NCBI GenBank assembly: GCA_043196285.1
Contig: JBBYJL010000030.1
Span: forward strand, 1 to 14,690
Reading direction: 5' to 3'
Length of the DNA: 14,690 bases
Origin: JAKAFX01 sp043196285
Lineage (GTDB): Archaea > Thermoplasmatota > Thermoplasmata > Thermoplasmatales > Thermoplasmataceae
The notes under the pieces are model-generated. The model searched no databases, was not told the origin of the DNA, and was given only the letters and a program-made list of their open reading frames with translations. This document shows positions 7,397-14,650 of this stretch, one piece after another. Made by a program: the position numbers and the translations under genes. Within the stretch, counting starts at the first letter, position 1; each line of letters opens with the position of its first letter.

Positions 7397-7404
7397 ATTA
7401 AATA
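7397..7404 (+). promoter_or_regulatory. TATA box of speE, leaderless
   Basis: ATTAAATA is centred 26 bp before the ATG at 7427, the spacing expected if the mRNA begins at the start codon. A second TATA-like element, TTTAAAAC at 7353-7360, lies further upstream and would start transcription near 7382. Confidence 0.5.
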
Positions 7405-7426
7405 TTGTTATAACATAAATCGCGCT

Positions 7427-8254
7427 ATGAGACTCATAGAAAATTGGTTTTCCGAAAGATATTCCGAAAATCTCCAGCTATCGTTCAGGGTCAAGGATCA
7501 GCTTCTCTCTGTCAAGACTGATTTCCAGAGAATTGATGTATTCGACACCTATGATTATGGGAAGCTTCTCACGATTGACGGTACAGTACAGATGTCAGAG
7601 TATGACGAATTTGTCTATCATGAAATGATTACCATGGTTCCATATTACTTTGTGGATCATAAACCTAGGAATGCCCTCGTTATAGGAGGAGGTGATGGAG
7701 GCACCGCTACAAGATTGAGCCAGATAGGTGTAAGCGAAATCACCAATGTGGAGATAGACACACAGGTCGTACAGGTGTCCAGGCAGTTCTTCCCACAACT
7801 GACATCAGTCTTTGACAAAAAAGGCGTTAACCTGCTTATCCAGGACGGAATAAAATACTTGGCAGAGACGAAACAGAAATTTGATCTGATAATTGTTGAT
7901 TCTACTGATCCGGAAGGGCCAGCAGAGGGTCTCTTCAGCAAATCGTTCTATGAGGATGCAAGGAGGTCACTGAATCCGGGTGGAGTATTCGTCACACAAT
8001 CCGGTTCACCGTATTACCAGCCCAAGGCAATAAAGATAGCTTACAGCGGGCTTTCTGGAACTTTCAGTTATGTGAAGCCTTATACCGCATTCATACCGAC
8101 ATACCCAAGCGGTTTCTGGTCCTTCACACTTGCGACGGATTCAGCTAAACCACTTGAATCCAATCTGTGCAAACCTGGTAAATATTTCAACAGGGATGTA
8201 CTGCAGGGTTCCTTCTACCTGCCACAGTTCGTAAAGGAACTGATAGGAATCTGA
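7427..8254 (+). CDS. speE: Spermidine synthase family aminopropyltransferase
   Basis: The enzyme moves an aminopropyl group from decarboxylated S-adenosylmethionine to a polyamine acceptor. It has an N-terminal beta domain (about residues 1-60; QMSEYDEFVYHEM at 55-67) and a Rossmann methyltransferase-like domain. Here GGGDGG (87-92) and E109 bind the nucleotide substrate, and D158 in IIVDSTDPEGPAEGL (155-169) is the expected catalytic base. Whether the acceptor is putrescine or agmatine cannot be read from the sequence; several thermophilic archaea use agmatine. The open frame extends to a GTG at 7388, but I choose ATG at 7427 (275 residues). It gives the family-typical beginning, and a TATA box lies 26 bp upstream, so the longer form would start inside the promoter. 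The gene is single and divergent from HTa. Confidence 0.94.
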   Translation: MRLIENWFSERYSENLQLSFRVKDQLLSVKTDFQRIDVFDTYDYGKLLTIDGTVQMSEYDEFVYHEMITMVPYYFVDHKPRNALVIGGGDGGTATRLSQIGVSEITNVEIDTQVVQVSRQFFPQLTSVFDKKGVNLLIQDGIKYLAETKQKFDLIIVDSTDPEGPAEGLFSKSFYEDARRSLNPGGVFVTQSGSPYYQPKAIKIAYSGLSGTFSYVKPYTAFIPTYPSGFWSFTLATDSAKPLESNLCKPGKYFNRDVLQGSFYLPQFVKELIGI

Positions 8255-8266
8255 ACAGGTAAAATT

Positions 8267-8638
8267 CTATCTCATATTCCATTTATTCTTGGCCTTTTCG
8301 AGCTCTTTGACATATGATGGACCAAGTTTTGAGGATATGATCTCAAGTTCCTTGAAATTCTTGACAAAGGTCTGCTTACTGGAACCATTAATGAGATTGT
8401 AAAATTTCTTTGAATCGCTGGTGTATTTGTAAAGGTAATAAAAAAACAGTATGGCAAAGGCAAAGGATACTGCTATGACCCAGTAAAGCCAGTTACCGAT
8501 GGAGGACAGCGAGACTATGTCGGATATCCCAGAATAATGAATAACCAGATCATTGAAAGATATAACGAACAATATCAGAAACAGTGCTGCAAAAACAAGA
8601 TACATATAATACTGATATTCTCTCCAAGACTTTTCCAT
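8267..8638 (-). CDS. Small two-helix membrane protein, unknown function
   Basis: I do not recognise this 123-residue protein. It has two hydrophobic segments (about residues 12-33 and 49-70 from the chosen start), separated by a short loop with DLVIHYSGISDIVSL. A charged C-terminal tail of about 50 residues follows, rich in lysine, with helical character (FVKNFKELEIISSKL). The likely form is a membrane hairpin with the basic tail in the cytoplasm. The frame can begin at GTG 8647 or ATG 8638. I prefer ATG because a TATA element (GTTAAAATAA on the minus strand, 8670-8661) is centred 27 bp upstream. That TATA box overlaps the stop of the preceding pyrophosphatase gene. The stop lies 12 bases from the convergent speE stop. 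Hydrophobic pattern and tight packing support a real gene. Confidence 0.7.
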   Translation of the reverse strand: MEKSWREYQYYMYLVFAALFLILFVISFNDLVIHYSGISDIVSLSSIGNWLYWVIAVSFAFAILFFYYLYKYTSDSKKFYNLINGSSKQTFVKNFKELEIISSKLGPSYVKELEKAKNKWNMR

Positions 8639-8660
8639 TGTTCTCACGATATTGATTGAT

Positions 8661-9218
8661 TTATTTTAACTTATCATTCTTCTTGAGATATGTTATTAGT
8701 TTAGAGATTGCCATGCTCCTGTGGGACAGCATGTTCTTCATTTCAATATCCATTTCAGAGAGTGTTTGCTCCGATCCATCTGGAACAAATATTGGATCGA
8801 AGCCAAATCCCCTCTGTCCCTTTGACTCACAGGAGATCTTTCCGCGGAGAATGCCATCGAACTGAAGAATCGAACTTCCATCGTAATAGGAAACGACAGT
8901 GATAAACCTGGCCGATCTATCTGCGTTATTCAAAAGTCTGAGGATGCCAGAATTCCCGATGGTTCGGGAGACATATGAAGAATACGGTCCAGGGAATCCA
9001 CTGAGTGCATCAATGTAAAGTCCCGTGTCTTCCATGAAAAACGGGGTCTTCAGAGTGGAAACAAGTTTTCGGCAGCTGTCCAGGGAAATAGTGTATGTAT
9101 CATCGGCCTGTATCTCTTCGTAGGTCAGTTCATGCCATTTCAGATCCATTCCACTTTTCCTGAACAGTGCTCTTATCTCCTCGAATTTATGCTTATTGCT
9201 TGTAACAAGGGTTACCAC
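8661..9218 (-). CDS. rdgB: XTP/dITP pyrophosphatase (RdgB/HAM1 family)
   Basis: The enzyme hydrolyses XTP, ITP and dITP to the monophosphates and so keeps deaminated purines out of DNA and RNA. At 185 residues it has family length. Motifs visible are TSNKHKFEE (6-14, substrate loop), FMEDTGLYIDAL (61-72, with D64 the expected general base), GFPGPYSS (74-81), FGFDPIFVPD (138-147) and SHRSMA (165-170). The start is GTG at 9218 with GGAGGAGGT just upstream. It overlaps the kae1-bud32 stop by 7 bases, so the two genes are coupled; the same pairing occurs in other archaea. The short C-terminus ends in a lysine-rich tail. Family call is secure. Confidence 0.95.
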   Translation of the reverse strand: MVTLVTSNKHKFEEIRALFRKSGMDLKWHELTYEEIQADDTYTISLDSCRKLVSTLKTPFFMEDTGLYIDALSGFPGPYSSYVSRTIGNSGILRLLNNADRSARFITVVSYYDGSSILQFDGILRGKISCESKGQRGFGFDPIFVPDGSEQTLSEMDIEMKNMLSHRSMAISKLITYLKKNDKLK

Positions 9219-10819
9219 AAATACCTCCTCCTTCTTTCAATTTCGTCAAGTCTCTTCCTGATTTCATCATAATCACTGCTGAAACATCTATACTGATCCA
9301 GGAATTCTTCACCAAGTTTTGGTCGGTCGCTATGAGCACTTCTGAACGATTCAAGCAGAAGGAAAATATCTCCAGCTTTATCTTCGAGACTTGCAGAGGC
9401 TCTGCCCATGCTGGGATCTATAAGAATTACTCTATTTGAATCGTCTACCATTATGTTGCTGGTCGTGAGATCACCATGGCTCATACCTTCATTATGAATC
9501 TGCGCAACCTGCCTCGCCAGATCACTGATGACAGTCAGATCATGAAACGATCGGTCTCGCAGCAGCGTCGAGAGGGTTGTGCCTGATATGTACTGCATTT
9601 TAATAATAGAATTCTCCAGATCAAAATCATAAACGACCGGTATGTTGACCTTCAGGTCATACATTCTCATGAGGTTCGAGATCTCGGTTTTCGTTCTCAA
9701 AGTTCTCAGCATACTGTCTATGCCACTGTTTCTGTAACTCTTTCTCTCTCTTATCTTGGCTAGTGCAGGTCTTTCATAGAATTCAGAACGCTCTATCCTC
9801 GCCTCTGCACCATAAGCGCGGTAATCCTGAAGATTCTCAGATCTAACCCAGTTTACAGGAACCTGATCTATCCTGGAATTCTGATTCACGAACGATTCTT
9901 CTATAGGGGTCCTCACGCCACTTTTATACATCAGCATCCCGGCATGGGCTATCATTGCCCCATTGTCGGAGCAGTACTCCTTGGGGGTCAGGCCTGTTTT
10001 AATACCCAGTTCCGCACCCAGTTTCTGTACCATATCTCTCAGTCTCTGATTTCTAGCAACCCCTCCTGTAAGGAGTATCTCATGCTTCCCAAGATGCTTA
10101 AGCGCCCGCTCCAGGATCTCGATCATCATTGAAAATGCAGTCTCCTGGATGCTGTAGGAAATATCCTCCTTCTTCTTTCCCTTTGATATCAATCTTGTGG
10201 CGGCCGTCAGAATTCCAGAGAAAGAACTGTCCATTCCCTTGACGGAATAAGGAAGCTCGTACAGTTCCTTACCTTCAAGTGCAAGTTTCTCAATGGCGGG
10301 ACCACCTGGAAAACCTATCCCGATTTCTCTTGCAAATTTATCCAGCATGTTCCCGATGCCTATATCAGTTGTTTCACCAAATATCCTGTATCTGCCGTTA
10401 GAGTGTGCTATAATCTGGGTGTTTCCACCAGAAAGGTACAGTACAGCAGGATCTTCAACTCCTGTAAACCTCCTTCCAATTTCGACATGCCCCAGAGGAT
10501 GATTCACACCTATTATCGGCCTGTTAAACTTAACGGACAGCGATCTGGCAGCAGTTGCGGCTATCTTAAGGCACGGACCCAGTCCGGGTCCTTCAGAATA
10601 TGCAATAAGATCGATATCAGATCCCCTTATTCCGGAAACTTCAAGCGTCGATCTGATCAAAGGCACGACATTTTCAAAATGATGATTTGCAGCCTCTCTT
10701 GGATGGATACCTCCTGTACTGGAATGATACATTGAACCCTGATTTGAAAGAATTTTCTCCTCATTTATTATTCCCACACTTATTGTATGGGCTGTACCTT
10801 CAATTCCCAGAACATTCAT
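9212..10819 (-). CDS. kae1-bud32: Kae1-Bud32 fusion, KEOPS tRNA t6A synthesis
   Basis: This 535-residue protein joins two KEOPS subunits that make N6-threonylcarbamoyladenosine at position 37 of ANN-reading tRNAs. The Kae1 half (about 1-325) transfers the threonylcarbamoyl group: GIEGTAHT (5-12), metal ligands H107 and H111 in NHPLGH, nucleotide loop GGNT (131-134) and D285 in the SDNGAMIAHAG region. The Bud32 half (about 330-535) is a small RIO-type kinase/ATPase: GAEA (337-340), K355, E379, the catalytic HGDLTTSN (448-455) and metal-binding D468. The usual DFG is changed to DPS (468-470), although D is kept; the rest of the site is intact and EDKAGD follows normally. The C-terminal basic run RRRRYL fits the Bud32 tail. 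Fusion in this order is known from Thermoplasma and Methanocaldococcus. The ATG start has a weak GGGTTGAT upstream. Cgi121 and Pcc1 are not in the window. Confidence 0.97.
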   Translation of the reverse strand: MNVLGIEGTAHTISVGIINEEKILSNQGSMYHSSTGGIHPREAANHHFENVVPLIRSTLEVSGIRGSDIDLIAYSEGPGLGPCLKIAATAARSLSVKFNRPIIGVNHPLGHVEIGRRFTGVEDPAVLYLSGGNTQIIAHSNGRYRIFGETTDIGIGNMLDKFAREIGIGFPGGPAIEKLALEGKELYELPYSVKGMDSSFSGILTAATRLISKGKKKEDISYSIQETAFSMMIEILERALKHLGKHEILLTGGVARNQRLRDMVQKLGAELGIKTGLTPKEYCSDNGAMIAHAGMLMYKSGVRTPIEESFVNQNSRIDQVPVNWVRSENLQDYRAYGAEARIERSEFYERPALAKIRERKSYRNSGIDSMLRTLRTKTEISNLMRMYDLKVNIPVVYDFDLENSIIKMQYISGTTLSTLLRDRSFHDLTVISDLARQVAQIHNEGMSHGDLTTSNIMVDDSNRVILIDPSMGRASASLEDKAGDIFLLLESFRSAHSDRPKLGEEFLDQYRCFSSDYDEIRKRLDEIERRRRYLW

Positions 10820-10853
10820 TTTCTATCAACCCGAATTCAACATAATGTCATAC

Positions 10854-10864
10854 TGGTATTACCA
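10854..10864. promoter_or_regulatory. Perfect 11-bp dyad upstream of kae1-bud32
   Basis: TGGTATTACCA is a perfect palindrome around a central T, lying 35-45 bases before the kae1-bud32 ATG in the 93-base gap after the MFS gene. No clear TATA box is visible beside it, so it may be an operator or chance. Confidence 0.25.
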
Positions 10865-10897
10865 TTCTACTTCTCCTGGGATCATTCAGGCTATTTC

Positions 10898-10925
10898 AGA
10901 GAAAAGCAAGGCTCAACTGTTGCTT
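10898..10925 (-). terminator. Possible terminator at the MFS stop codon
   Basis: On the minus strand AAGCAA and TTGCTT arms (10925-10920 and 10909-10904) enclose a 10-base loop holding the end of the MFS gene. They are followed by TTCTCTG. The T run is short and the stem is 6 bp, so support is modest. Confidence 0.3.
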
Positions 10926-12367
10926 ATCTTTTCCGGATTCACTTTTTCCTTTCTTTCAACAGCGATGCTCCCGCCCATCCTTATCCTGAAGGAGGAAAGA
11001 ACGCCTGCTGTAATGAGTATAACAAGGGAAATGATGAGTGCAATGTGAATCCCTCCAAGAAACTTCGTGGAGACTCCGCCCTGAAGATTTCCAAGTCCAA
11101 GGAAGACAGTGAATGCAACAGTTCTGGACACTGCCAGAGACGCCACTGTTATGGTGACCACAAAGCTCAACAGAGTTCCTATATTGCTAAGAGTTCTTGT
11201 TAATCCGCCGATTGAGCCGTATATACCAGATCTGGCTGCGCTCATTATTGCACCGTTGTTCGCAGGCCAGAACATTGCCCCGCCAAGGCCCGATATGGAG
11301 GACGCGGCTATGACAACAAGGTAGCTTGAACTTACGGATAGGGTGAGATATATAAATACAGCAACTGACATCAGTGCGATTCCCAGCGTTGCCATCCTTC
11401 CGAAGCCAAACCTGTCAGCATAGCGCCCCATCTTAGGCGCAAGCAGACTGGCTATCACATAACCCGGAACCAGAAGGAGGGCAGAGTCGAGTGGCGAAAG
11501 TCCTCTGATACCCTGAAGATACATTATTAGAAGAAATACTATGGAGAGATATCCCAGAGCCTGAAGGAAAGACGCTAGAAGGGAGTAAGAAAGGAGTTTA
11601 GATTCAAAGGCCTTGAAATCTATCACAGGGCTTGAAATCCTCTTTTCATAAAATACAAAGAGAGGAAGCATCAGAATTCCCAGGAGTATTAGAATTCCGT
11701 TGAAGAGATCTGGACCGTTTGAGGTAAGATCAGTCGCGCCATAAGCAATGAGCGCTAGAATGCTTCCCAATATGACAATACCTCCATAGTCAAGTTTGGA
11801 TGGAGCCCTGTTGTTGTCCTTTACATACTTCAATCCCAAAAAGAGCCCAATAAGGCCGATTGGAACGTTAATGTAAAATATGTACCTCCATGAGATGAAG
11901 GTAGTGATTATCCCGCCAAGGACTATCCCAAGGGTCCCTCCTATGTTCCAGCCAAGAGTTGTAAACCCGAATGCGCGACCCCTGACCTGAGGTTCAAAAG
12001 TATCAGCAACAATTGCACTGCTGTTAGCCTGCATTAGGGCGGCTCCAATAGCCTGCACAACCCTGAATCCTATTAGAAATTCAATGGTTGGGGAAAAACC
12101 GCTGAGACCTGATCCGATGATAAATACCAAAAATCCCAGATTAAATATGCGTCCTCTGCCAAATATGTCACCAAGCTTCCCGAGCTGGGTTGTGAGAATA
12201 GCAATCACAAGCAGATAGATGAGAATGGTCCAGATTGAGAGAATGAGCGTGGCGTGTAATTTACTGGTTATAGTGGGAAGAGCAAGAAGTATGATCGTCG
12301 TATCAACCGCCGACATCAGGGTACCAATCAGCACAACCGCTAGAACTGCGCTTTGATCTCTTCTCAT
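10913..12367 (-). CDS. MFS exporter, DHA2 (EmrB/QacA) family
   Basis: This 484-residue membrane protein is a proton-driven major facilitator of the 14-helix DHA2 type, usually a multidrug or metabolite exporter. In order it shows D22 in SAVDTTIILLALP (helix 1, the DHA2 form of motif D1), motif A GKLGDIFGRGR (63-73), R102 in FRVVQAIGAAL (motif B), and GWNIGGTLGIVLGG (139-152, antiporter motif C). WRYIFYINVPIGL (160-172) is a DHA2 hallmark. Hydrophobic segments continue regularly to about residue 465, followed by a charged cytoplasmic tail (RKEKVNPEK). The ATG start has GAGGTAAG directly upstream. No regulator gene is adjacent and the substrate cannot be inferred. Stop and next start (kae1-bud32) are 93 bases apart, so it is probably a separate unit. 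Confidence 0.93.
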   Translation of the reverse strand: MRRDQSAVLAVVLIGTLMSAVDTTIILLALPTITSKLHATLILSIWTILIYLLVIAILTTQLGKLGDIFGRGRIFNLGFLVFIIGSGLSGFSPTIEFLIGFRVVQAIGAALMQANSSAIVADTFEPQVRGRAFGFTTLGWNIGGTLGIVLGGIITTFISWRYIFYINVPIGLIGLFLGLKYVKDNNRAPSKLDYGGIVILGSILALIAYGATDLTSNGPDLFNGILILLGILMLPLFVFYEKRISSPVIDFKAFESKLLSYSLLASFLQALGYLSIVFLLIMYLQGIRGLSPLDSALLLVPGYVIASLLAPKMGRYADRFGFGRMATLGIALMSVAVFIYLTLSVSSSYLVVIAASSISGLGGAMFWPANNGAIMSAARSGIYGSIGGLTRTLSNIGTLLSFVVTITVASLAVSRTVAFTVFLGLGNLQGGVSTKFLGGIHIALIISLVILITAGVLSSFRIRMGGSIAVERKEKVNPEKISNS

Positions 12368-12394
12368 CTTACCTCAGGTTGTAATTTCAATCTT

Positions 12395-12433
12395 CTATAA
12401 AAACGAGATAGTTAACAAAGTTAATAAATTAAC
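12395..12433 (-). promoter_or_regulatory. Promoter region of the MFS exporter
   Basis: Two TATA candidates lie upstream of the exporter on the minus strand: GTTTTTATAG (12404-12395), and the stretch GTTAATTTATTAAC (12433-12420), which is itself a GTTAA/TTAAC dyad. The farther one would give a leader of about 30 bases that keeps the GAGGT ribosome site. The nearer one would start inside it. A further GTTAAC lies at 12411-12416 between them. Confidence 0.35.
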
Positions 12434-12536
12434 ATCATAAGTATGCAAAACCACCTATATATTCAGGGATTATCTGCCGGAATCCGCGTTTAGTTGTAGA
12501 TTCAACTCTTCACGAGCAACTGAATCGATGCTACTA

Positions 12537-12563
12537 GCTGTTAAAAATTATAATTTGTTCAGC
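12537..12563 (-). terminator. Possible terminator of the phosphoribosyltransferase gene
   Basis: About 20 bases after the stop, GCTG and CAGC ends (12537-12540, 12560-12563) enclose an AAATTATAATTT palindrome. On the minus strand this reads into ATTTTTAAC. Imperfect pairing, moderate support. Confidence 0.3.
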
Positions 12564-12581
12564 AATACGGATGCTCACCAT

Positions 12582-13217
12582 TTAATACAGCTTTTTTAAG
12601 ATGTCCAGAACTTCCTCATCAGAAACCTGTGAAAAATCCCTGTAAAATTCCCCAACTGCATAGAGGCCCTGTACCACGTTCACACAGACAACTTCATCAG
12701 CCAGTTTTTCAAGATCATCTACAACAATCTCATCTGCAACAGGTGCGGCGGCAACGATCCTTTTCTGGCCAATGTTTCTGAGAAATTTTATTGCCGCTTT
12801 AACTGTGGATCCGGTCGCGATGCCATCGTCAACGATAATTCCAGTAGCCTCCTGATCAGTCAGCATTTTTCTGTCAGGCCTGTATAGATGCTGCGCTCGC
12901 TCTATCTCTTTCAGCTTTTTCTCTATTAAATTCTGGACAGCTTTCTCATCCAGTCCAATCGATCTGATCATGGCATCTTCCAGATGGTAAGACGGAGGAT
13001 TACCCTCTGTCACTGCACCCAAGGCAAATTCCTCTTCCCAAGGAGATCCAATCTTCTTCACAATAAGTAACTCAATGGGTTTTTTGAGCAAGATTGCAAC
13101 TCTTTCTGCGATCGGCACTCCTCCTCTGGGAATGGCATATATTATACATCTGTCGTTAGAATATTTTTCCAGTTTCAGGGCTAGCTGATCACCCGCCTCA
13201 AACCTGTTCCTGAACAT
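12582..13217 (-). CDS. Predicted phosphoribosyltransferase (COG1926)
   Basis: This 211-residue cytoplasmic protein has the type I phosphoribosyltransferase fold. PRGGVPIA (30-37) is the early strand-loop, KKIGSPWEEEFALGAVTEG (54-72) is typical of the COG1926 group, and IIVDDGIATGSTVKAA (127-142) is the PRPP-binding loop with its two acidic residues. The group is widespread, often near stress or dormancy genes in bacteria, but its substrate is not firmly known. It should not be called a purine or pyrimidine salvage enzyme from sequence alone. In this protein the hood region after residue 180 is short. The ATG at 13217 has no ribosome site, and only a weak TATA-like AGCTAAGTATGC lies about 26 bp upstream, so a leaderless start is possible. 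The gene stands alone. Confidence 0.9.
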   Translation of the reverse strand: MFRNRFEAGDQLALKLEKYSNDRCIIYAIPRGGVPIAERVAILLKKPIELLIVKKIGSPWEEEFALGAVTEGNPPSYHLEDAMIRSIGLDEKAVQNLIEKKLKEIERAQHLYRPDRKMLTDQEATGIIVDDGIATGSTVKAAIKFLRNIGQKRIVAAAPVADEIVVDDLEKLADEVVCVNVVQGLYAVGEFYRDFSQVSDEEVLDILKKLY

Positions 13218-13308
13218 AAATTAACATGTATTCGCAGCATACTTAGCTTTTCCTTAGATTCTATGTAGTTTGTATTATGTCTTGGAAGAACGTAATGTTG
13301 TAAGCACT

Positions 13309-13603
13309 ACACTGATAAAGGAACATCAGAAACCCTACTTTACATTAGAAGCCTTGACAGGCATAAGGAAGGCCGGTAATAACATGGGAAAGGAATTCAG
13401 GACATACCTCATCAGAATATCCCGTATGCGGTGAAAGGTTAAAGCAACCTGCGCACTCCCGATCTCTGCGGAGATCCGTTCCCCGTGAATCCAATAGCAT
13501 TTTGACAGCCTATGAAAGGTGAATAGCTGCTTCAGAAACAGTCCAAGGTTTCCGGATCAGATACGGTGGAGACTATCTAAGCTGTGAACAGGACAGTGCA
13601 TAA
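13309..13603 (+). pseudogene. tnpB: Degenerate tnpB (IS200/IS605-type) relic
   Basis: Two plus-strand frames show TnpB-like pieces in the right order. In the first frame (open 13255-13434) I read LIKEHQK, then LEALTGIRKAG (13345-13377) and GKEFR (13387-13401). This resembles the E-x-L-x-G-I-R block and following basic helix of TnpB. In the frame +1 to it, TSSEYPVCGERL (13406-13441) resembles the TnpB zinc-ribbon motif T-S-x2-C-x2-C-G, but the first cysteine is tyrosine. This second frame continues with one TGA (13520-13522) to TAA at 13601-13603. The frame change and the missing 30-40 residues between the two blocks point to an internal deletion near 13402. No TnpA, intact end hairpin or omega-RNA-like end is recognised. 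Assignment rests on motif resemblance only. It would be a dead copy. Confidence 0.5.
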
Positions 13604-13650
13604 CATGGCACTATGTTTTGAGAACGCCTGCGGCAATCTTAGGTCAACAG

Positions 13651-13659
13651 TCTAAATAG
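13651..13659 (+). promoter_or_regulatory. TATA box of the CopD-like gene, leaderless
   Basis: TCTAAATAG is centred 24 bp before the GTG start at 13679. No ribosome site is present, which agrees with a leaderless mRNA. Confidence 0.4.
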
Positions 13660-13678
13660 TGCAGGATTATGTCATCTC

Positions 13679-14173
13679 GTGGTTCAGGATCTCGTAGAAA
13701 TTGTACTGATGATACACCTGTTTTCAGCCATAATGTTCATAGGAGGATCGTTTTTCCTCTGGCTGATTGTATGGCCAGTTTCCTACAGGCTCACTGACGA
13801 TGAATCCTATCGAACAAAGATTGTGGGTCTTATCGGCAGGCTGTTTGGATATTACACCGACTTGCTCATAGTGATTCTGATACTGACTGGCATCTACCTC
13901 GGCTACACATATCTCCCTTCATTCAGCGATTTAACCACCACAACAGGAGGGAGGATACTCCTTATTAAATCCATAGTTGTGGTTGTGATGATTGTTTTGA
14001 TGTACGCAAATAACATCTATCACGGAAAGAGAATAATGCGGTTGAGTGAAGAGAGAAAATATGACGAGATGAAGAGAATCAGGAAAATCACTCACGTTGC
14101 GTCATTCATAACAATGGGACTCATGCTTGTTATAATGGCACTGGCAGTCCTTCTGCAGTTCTATTATCCATGA
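13679..14173 (+). CDS. Four-helix CopD-like membrane protein
   Basis: This 164-residue protein has four membrane segments (about residues 7-36, 56-78, 93-110 and 133-160). Histidines lie in helix 1 (H13 in MIHLFSAIMFIGGSFFLWL), after helix 3 (NIYHGKR) and at the start of helix 4 (ITHVASF). That pattern, including the FIGG motif of helix 1, recalls the CopD/COG1981-like group, in which the histidines bind copper or heme. Which ligand applies here is not known. The start is GTG with a TATA box 24 bp upstream; no ribosome site is seen. It is the only plus-strand gene in this part of the window, and no copper chaperone or oxidase gene lies beside it. Membrane location is sure, family placement likely, function open. 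Confidence 0.72.
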   Translation: MVQDLVEIVLMIHLFSAIMFIGGSFFLWLIVWPVSYRLTDDESYRTKIVGLIGRLFGYYTDLLIVILILTGIYLGYTYLPSFSDLTTTTGGRILLIKSIVVVVMIVLMYANNIYHGKRIMRLSEERKYDEMKRIRKITHVASFITMGLMLVIMALAVLLQFYYP

Positions 14174-14526
14174 TCATCATAATGGCGTAACCTGCATTCA
14201 GAGAAGCAGCCAGTCATAAGGAAAGGATTTTTTTAAAACCCCGTTATACTTGTTAGTGGGATCTTTATTGCCGCAATTCCTGTTACCCGTTGATATGTAT
14301 ATGCCGCTCCATGCGGTGATAGACACATCAACTCTTGGACTCAACAATTGCCTCCCATAATCATTGCAGCCATACCGTCAGGATCATGAATGGAGATAGT
14401 AAAATTTCTCAGAAATGTAAAAATGGTCGAATCCGTGGATAATGCCTGATATTGATGGGCATCTGTATCCAGTAACATAAGAAGAAAACATGCAATATTG
14501 CATTTACAGTTCATCGATCAGAGAAG
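14174..14526. other. Intergenic stretch, one possible small ORF
   Basis: No established gene is seen here. A TATA-like TTTTTTTAAAACC (14228-14240) precedes a GTG at 14256 that opens a 34-residue frame ending at 14360. The frame reads VGSLLPQFLLPVDMY at its start and contains MPLHAVIDTSTLGLNN. The TATA centre lies about 21 bp before the GTG, a little short of ideal leaderless spacing. I do not recognise the peptide; it may be a real small protein, a gene remnant or chance. A CCGC/GCGG hairpin lies inside it (14313-14325). Confidence 0.25.
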
Positions 14527-14611
14527 TGCAGGGGGAGGGATTTGAACCCTCGTATCCCTACGAAACCAGACCCTCAATCTGGCGCCTTTGACCAATCTCG
14601 ACAACCCCTGC
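14527..14611 (-). tRNA. tRNA-Leu (anticodon GAG)
   Basis: Read on the minus strand this is an 85-nt class II tRNA. The acceptor stem GCAGGGG/CCCCTGC has 7 pairs. The anticodon stem CCAGA/TCTGG holds loop TTGAGGG, so the anticodon is GAG (CUC/CUU leucine codons). A long variable arm pairs as CGTA/TACG. The T arm carries GGTTCAAATCC. The discriminator is A, as expected for leucine. No CCA is encoded and there is no intron. Confidence 0.97.
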
Positions 14612-14634
14612 CTGGGTTTGTGGGAATCGTTAAC

Positions 14635-14650
14635 TCTATATTTATTTTTA
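14635..14650 (-). promoter_or_regulatory. TATA box of the tRNA-Leu gene
   Basis: The minus strand reads TAAAAATAAATATAGA, centred about 32-37 bp before the tRNA 5' end. Transcription would start some 5-10 bases before the mature end, leaving a short leader for RNase P. Confidence 0.5.

Noticed and set aside
7372..7401. Nine-codon ORF (MPSQNCEND) with GGAG before it, upstream of speE, a possible polyamine-responsive leader peptide
   Set aside because: Both visible TATA boxes would start transcription inside or after it, and speE appears leaderless, so the peptide would not be on the speE mRNA.
7388..7426. Longer N-terminus of speE from GTG 7388
   Set aside because: The extra 13 residues are not part of the family and the segment carries the TATA box placed 26 bp before the ATG at 7427.
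13218..13678. RNase P RNA or another large RNA gene in this gap
   Set aside because: No conserved RNase P core element is visible, and TnpB-like peptide blocks in two frames explain the sequence better.
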